The position numbers were made by a program, and so were the translations under genes. Below the pieces are notes generated by a model. That model made no database searches, was not told where the DNA came from, and was given only the letters and a program-made list of their open reading frames with translations. From assembly GCA_021160765.1 (NCBI GenBank), contig JAGHBW010000071.1:1-10505 (forward strand): 10,505 nt of DNA, in the 5' to 3' direction. The stretch comes from Thermoplasmata archaeon. Lineage in GTDB: Archaea; Thermoplasmatota; Penumbrarchaeia; Penumbrarchaeales; EX4484-36. Numbering within the stretch: the first letter of the stretch is position 1; each line of letters begins with the position of its first letter. Positions 7,101 through 10,505 of the stretch are shown here, piece by piece.

Positions 7101-10100
7101 ATGCTTAATGAAGACCGTGAAGATGAAAGGGACATGTACAGGGCAGACGAGCCTCTGGACCTGCTCTATGACAGAACCCTGAACGGAGTAATTATTGGAA
7201 GAAGTTCCTCAGAGCACCAGAGGATGGGGAGAAGGGGGTTGCTGCTTCTTGGGGAGCTTATGGAGAAGGACGAAAGGATCCCCGGGGATGCTAAGGTATA
7301 TCTGGGAGCAGAATACCCTCACGTTGTGTTTATATGCGGGAAAAGGGGGTCTGGAAAGAGCTATACATTGGGGGTATTCGCAGAGGAGCTCGCCAGGACC
7401 TCACTTGAGATCGCCACTGTCATCATAGACCCCATAGGCATATTCTGGTCTCTCAGGGAGAAAGGGGAGGGGATGAGAGAGGAGTTGAAGAGATTCGGGC
7501 TCCGCCCACACGGTTTTGGAAATACTGTTGTTATGGCTCCTCCAGCGCCTGGTGCACCCCCTCCAGACACCCCCCTCACCATATCAGTTTCAGACCTCCA
7601 ACCCGAGGACTGGATGGCCATATTTGACATAGAGCCCTTTTCCCAGCAGGGGAACCTCATCTCTGACGTGCTGAAGAAGGTAAAATCGGGATACAGGGCG
7701 ATGAGGGGAGAGGGTATTGAGCAGGTTGAAGGTAGGGAGGACTACACAATAGAGGACATAATAAGGTGCATTGAAGAGGATACAGATGTACTCTCCCCGG
7801 AGAAGGGATACTCCATCCAGACCAGAAGAAGTATTATATCCAGATTCAAGGCAGCCCAGTCCTGGGGGATATTCGCCAGGGTGGGAACCCCTCTTGACGA
7901 GATCGTGAGGGAGAGGGCCATAACTGTTATTGACGTCTCCTCCCCCACCCTGGGAGATTCCAAGAGGGCCCTGATTGCAGGTATCCTTGCAAGAAAGATA
8001 CTTTTGAGCCGTATGGGGGAGGTGGAGATACCCGTAACCTGGCTTCTGATAGACGAGGCACATCTGATTCTCCCCCGGGGAAAGAGAACGGCGGCTACCG
8101 AGCCTCTCACAGAATATGCAAAACTGGGGAGAAAGCCCGGTTGTGCACTGGTCCTAGCTACCCAGAGGCCCTCCGCCACCGATGATGAGGTGCTTTCCCA
8201 GGTGGACCTTGTTGTTGCCCACACCCTTGCTATGAAGGATGACATCAAGGCACTTATGAAAAGGATTCCCACTCACGTGCCAAAATCCTTCTCCGCACCC
8301 TCATTTCTAAGAGGACTGAAGCCGGGAGAGGTGTTGGTAGGGGACCAGAGAGGTGGTGGGAGGGCGTTCATGATGAAGGTAAGACCCAGACAGAGCAGGC
8401 ATGCTGGGGAGACGACCATGCCGAAGAGTGTTAGGGGTAGGGAGGAGAAGGAGAGTCCACTCAAGGATGTTCTGAGAACCCTTCCCCCCAGCATCCTGGT
8501 TGAGAGCGATGAACCTGAGACCTCACTTAAGGACGTTCTCAAACACTTCTCCGGCATGAAAGGGATGATCCTCTACGGTCCTGGGCTTTATCCACCAAAG
8601 TATCCCGGGGGTGGATTCAACCTGAGAAAACTTGATAAAAGAGGCTTGAGGGCTCAGATACAGACCGCTCAGCAGGATCTGGAGGAGGAGGGGGGAGGGG
8701 TTCTCATTATTGGGGGAATTGAAGACAACATGGGGAAGATGGTCCCTGAGGAGGTTGCCTCCCTATTCAAAGAGATGCGCTGGAGGGCGGTTAAGGGCTC
8801 TGGAAGGGCCGTTCTAGTCCTAGACTATGAGATCACGGGGGAGGGGGTGCTGAAGGCTCTTGAGGAGATCTTTGACGCTGTACTGCTCTACAGGGCTGGT
8901 GAGGGAAGGTGGGTGAGGATGGAGAGGGAAGAGAGGAGGGAGAAAGAGGAGAGCAGAATCAGGGTGGAGAACAGGATACTTAAGGAGAGGTTGAAGAAGT
9001 TGGAAGAGAGGTACGAGGAGCTCCTGATGAGACTTTCAATGGGTGAGGAGGTGGGAGAGGAGGGGGTAAAGAAGCTGGAGGAGGAGATAGAAGAGGCGAA
9101 GAGCGCTGCGGGAGAGGATAGGGCTGCAAAGGACTACCTGAAGGCATTGGAGAAGGACCTGACACACCTTAAAAAGAAGCATTCAATTAAGAAAAGGAGG
9201 AGAGGGAAGAAGGGGAAGGAAGAGGGATCGGAAAAGGAGGAAAGAAGAAAGGAAAAAGGGAGGAAAAAGGAAGAGGAGGAGAGAGAGGTAGTGAGGGAGG
9301 GTAAGAAGAGGGCAAAGAGGCCAGTTAAGAAGGGAAAAGAGAGGTTAAAGGAGGCAAGGGAAGAGGTTGAGAAGGAAAAGTCTACGATTAGAGAGGCGAA
9401 GGTTGAGTGGGAGGAGGTGGTCCTTCCGGTTATCCCCCCAAGAATTGATTCGGAATGGGCGGGGGAGGAGGCGCTTAAAGAGTTGAATATCCTGACCAGG
9501 AGAAGAAGCCAGGTGGCGGATGTTTTTCCCTTCTTCCTCCCTCTTCTCATGGTAGAGGCTACCGCCCCGGGGAAACTGTTGAGAAAACCAAAGATCTTCC
9601 ACCTCTACGTTGATCTCAACAGAGGAGAGCTCATAATGGGCTGGGGGAAGCACCTCCGTAGAAGTGAGGGGTTCAAGGACCTACTCAAACTCCCCCCACT
9701 TGAGGCAAAGATGCTCTTTTACATCGCCAGCCACCATCCAATAACCATGAAGGAGTTGAAGGAGGACTTCAAGCTGCCAGGGGAGAAGGTTGAGGAGGTT
9801 GTAAATTCCCTCATGGGGAGGGGCCTTTTGAGAGAGGAGGTGGAGGAGGAGAGCGGTGAGGTCTCCTACACCTTAGTTAAACCATTTTTCCTCCCGAAAC
9901 ACCTGAGAAGGCCCCTGGCAGAGCTTCCTTCAGTGGCGGAGGAGGTGGTGGAGGAGCAGGCGCTGAAGGTAACAGTGGATGAGGAGAGAGTTGTAAAAAC
10001 GCTGGCATTCCTTGAGGACAGAATAAGGATGGGGGGGAGGAGGAGGGTTTACTACCCCTACTACCTGGTTGACGTGGACACTCCCAAAGGGCTTAAGAGG

Positions 10101-10271
10101 TTCGCCGTAGATGCTGTTACCGGTAGGGTTGACAGGGAACTTAAAGGGCTCTCCCGTGTTGACATGGTTCCCCTGGCACCTCCAAAAAAGCTCAAACTTA
10201 AAATGAGAAGCCCTGAGAGGGGCGGTAAGCCTCGGCGGGACAGGGGCCCTCCAGACAGAGACGGCAACTGA
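7101..10271 (+). CDS. HerA/DUF87-type ATPase with fused coiled coil and C-terminal winged-helix-like domain
   Basis: This 1056-residue protein carries a HerA/FtsK-class P-loop ATPase domain (about 20-430). It has Walker A GKRGSGKS at 80-87, Walker B TWLLIDEAHLIL with Asp318-Glu319, and the family's ATQRP motif at 353-357. HerA-class enzymes form hexamers that translocate duplex DNA; that activity is inferred. The region before Walker A is short, so a full HAS-barrel is doubtful. A second Rossmann-like region at about 487-603 (GVLIIGGIEDN, RAVLVLDYE) lacks a Walker A. Then come a coiled coil (about 604-695), a K/E/R-rich linker (about 692-770) and a C-terminal domain (773-1037). The latter contains a winged-helix-like segment at about 862-912 and a YYPYYLVDVD strand near 984. 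The tail is basic. It is two to three times the usual HerA length of about 500 residues. It has no membrane segments. It is divergent from the zinc-ribbon coiled-coil gene and has no nurA, mre11 or rad50 beside it. The last 74 bases overlap the iron-sulfur gene. Repair, segregation or defence roles are all possible. Confidence 0.88.
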   Translation: MLNEDREDERDMYRADEPLDLLYDRTLNGVIIGRSSSEHQRMGRRGLLLLGELMEKDERIPGDAKVYLGAEYPHVVFICGKRGSGKSYTLGVFAEELARTSLEIATVIIDPIGIFWSLREKGEGMREELKRFGLRPHGFGNTVVMAPPAPGAPPPDTPLTISVSDLQPEDWMAIFDIEPFSQQGNLISDVLKKVKSGYRAMRGEGIEQVEGREDYTIEDIIRCIEEDTDVLSPEKGYSIQTRRSIISRFKAAQSWGIFARVGTPLDEIVRERAITVIDVSSPTLGDSKRALIAGILARKILLSRMGEVEIPVTWLLIDEAHLILPRGKRTAATEPLTEYAKLGRKPGCALVLATQRPSATDDEVLSQVDLVVAHTLAMKDDIKALMKRIPTHVPKSFSAPSFLRGLKPGEVLVGDQRGGGRAFMMKVRPRQSRHAGETTMPKSVRGREEKESPLKDVLRTLPPSILVESDEPETSLKDVLKHFSGMKGMILYGPGLYPPKYPGGGFNLRKLDKRGLRAQIQTAQQDLEEEGGGVLIIGGIEDNMGKMVPEEVASLFKEMRWRAVKGSGRAVLVLDYEITGEGVLKALEEIFDAVLLYRAGEGRWVRMEREERREKEESRIRVENRILKERLKKLEERYEELLMRLSMGEEVGEEGVKKLEEEIEEAKSAAGEDRAAKDYLKALEKDLTHLKKKHSIKKRRRGKKGKEEGSEKEERRKEKGRKKEEEEREVVREGKKRAKRPVKKGKERLKEAREEVEKEKSTIREAKVEWEEVVLPVIPPRIDSEWAGEEALKELNILTRRRSQVADVFPFFLPLLMVEATAPGKLLRKPKIFHLYVDLNRGELIMGWGKHLRRSEGFKDLLKLPPLEAKMLFYIASHHPITMKELKEDFKLPGEKVEEVVNSLMGRGLLREEVEEESGEVSYTLVKPFFLPKHLRRPLAELPSVAEEVVEEQALKVTVDEERVVKTLAFLEDRIRMGGRRRVYYPYYLVDVDTPKGLKRFAVDAVTGRVDRELKGLSRVDMVPLAPPKKLKLKMRSPERGGKPRRDRGPPDRDGN

Positions 10272-10505
10272 CGCACCTCTCCTCCTCAATCTCAATACCA
10301 TCCTCCTTCAACTGAAGGGCACCGGTGGGACATCTTCCCGGGCATATTCCACAATGAACGCACTCCTGAGATCGTATCACAGCACTCTTAACGTACCCCA
10401 TTATGGGTTCCGCTCCCTCTATACTGTAGGCCCCATCCCCCTCCTTTTTTATTACAACACTCTCCTCTCCCAGCTGAACTTTTATTGTATTATCCTCCAC
10501 TGAAA
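10198..10505 (-). CDS. C-terminal part of a protein with two [4Fe-4S] cluster motifs (partial, runs off the window)
   Basis: Two ferredoxin-type motifs are clear: CVHCGICPGRCP (CX2CX2CX3CP) and CVSCRLCLEGPCP (CX2CX2CX4CP, one residue longer in the last gap). They should ligate two [4Fe-4S] clusters for electron transfer. The reading frame stays open to the right edge. An in-frame GTG at 10500 would give a 100-residue protein, but no ribosome binding site can be seen and about 45 residues before the first cysteine look like the end of another domain. Archaeal PAPS-reductase-like proteins often end in a two-cluster ferredoxin module of this shape, with a 'gPCP' ending, so this could be the tail of such an enzyme. 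That is inference from memory of the family; a small stand-alone ferredoxin is the alternative. The gene converges on the ATPase gene and overlaps it. Three second-cluster cysteine codons lie inside the overlap, so the end cannot be an annotation artefact. Confidence 0.8.
   Translation of the reverse strand, partial: SVEDNTIKVQLGEESVVIKKEGDGAYSIEGAEPIMGYVKSAVIRSQECVHCGICPGRCPTGALQLKEDGIEIEEERCVSCRLCLEGPCPAEAYRPSQGFSF

Noticed and set aside
9134..9550. Minus-strand Ser/Phe/Leu-rich open frame with membrane-like stretches
   Set aside because: It is antisense to the K/E/R linker of the ATPase. The apparent hydrophobicity is the complement of GAG/AAG codons.
7101..10271. Classical HerA-NurA-Mre11-Rad50 repair locus
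   Set aside because: No NurA, Mre11 or Rad50 gene is present in the window, and the ATPase is far longer than standard HerA.

Overview
The window looks archaeal, probably euryarchaeal. It carries an archaeal-type mevalonate kinase, TATA-like boxes about 25-30 bases upstream of starts, GGTGA/GGAGGT-type ribosome binding sites, a HerA/DUF87-type ATPase and large secreted, sequon-rich proteins. A Thermoplasmatota-like affiliation is possible, but this is a guess from gene style and no marker in the window proves it. Base composition is near 50% GC by eye, and several genes have purine-rich sense strands with G runs. Almost every base is coding: the only non-coding gaps are about 90 bases (959-1048) and about 190 bases (6910-7100). 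I see no RNA genes, CRISPR arrays, insertion sequences or other mobile elements.

Layout. (1) 5-958, minus: mevalonate kinase of isoprenoid-lipid synthesis, with a ribosome-binding-like AGGTGA over its stop codon that suggests another gene begins just off the left edge. (2) 1049-5289, plus: a two-gene cell-surface unit with a 4-base GTGA overlap. It comprises a 1267-residue exported protein with a calcium-loop-like motif and about fifteen N-glycosylation sequons, and a 146-residue membrane-anchored beta-rich protein. The large gene contains a run of 15 G, where a one-base slip in either direction would stop translation at about residue 390 or 401. (3) 5290-6909, minus: a 539-residue protein made of a roughly 370-residue coiled coil, a poly-Glu tract and a C-terminal four-cysteine zinc ribbon. 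Its stop codon abuts the stop of the preceding gene. (4) 7101-10271, plus and divergent from the coiled-coil gene: a 1056-residue HerA/DUF87-type ATPase with an extra Rossmann-like region, a coiled coil, a very charged K/E/R linker and a C-terminal domain with a winged-helix-like segment. (5) 10198-10505, minus and running off the right edge: a protein end carrying two [4Fe-4S] cluster motifs, convergent with the ATPase gene and overlapping it by 74 bases.

The most distinctive part is the divergent pair at 5290-10271. A DNA-translocase-type ATPase with its own coiled coil sits head to head with a long SMC-like coiled-coil protein that has a zinc ribbon but no ATPase head. No nurA, mre11 or rad50 gene is visible, so this is not the standard HerA end-resection locus. 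That the two products work together on DNA is an inference from their arrangement and architecture. The surface-protein unit, with its candidate slippage tract, is the second point of interest.
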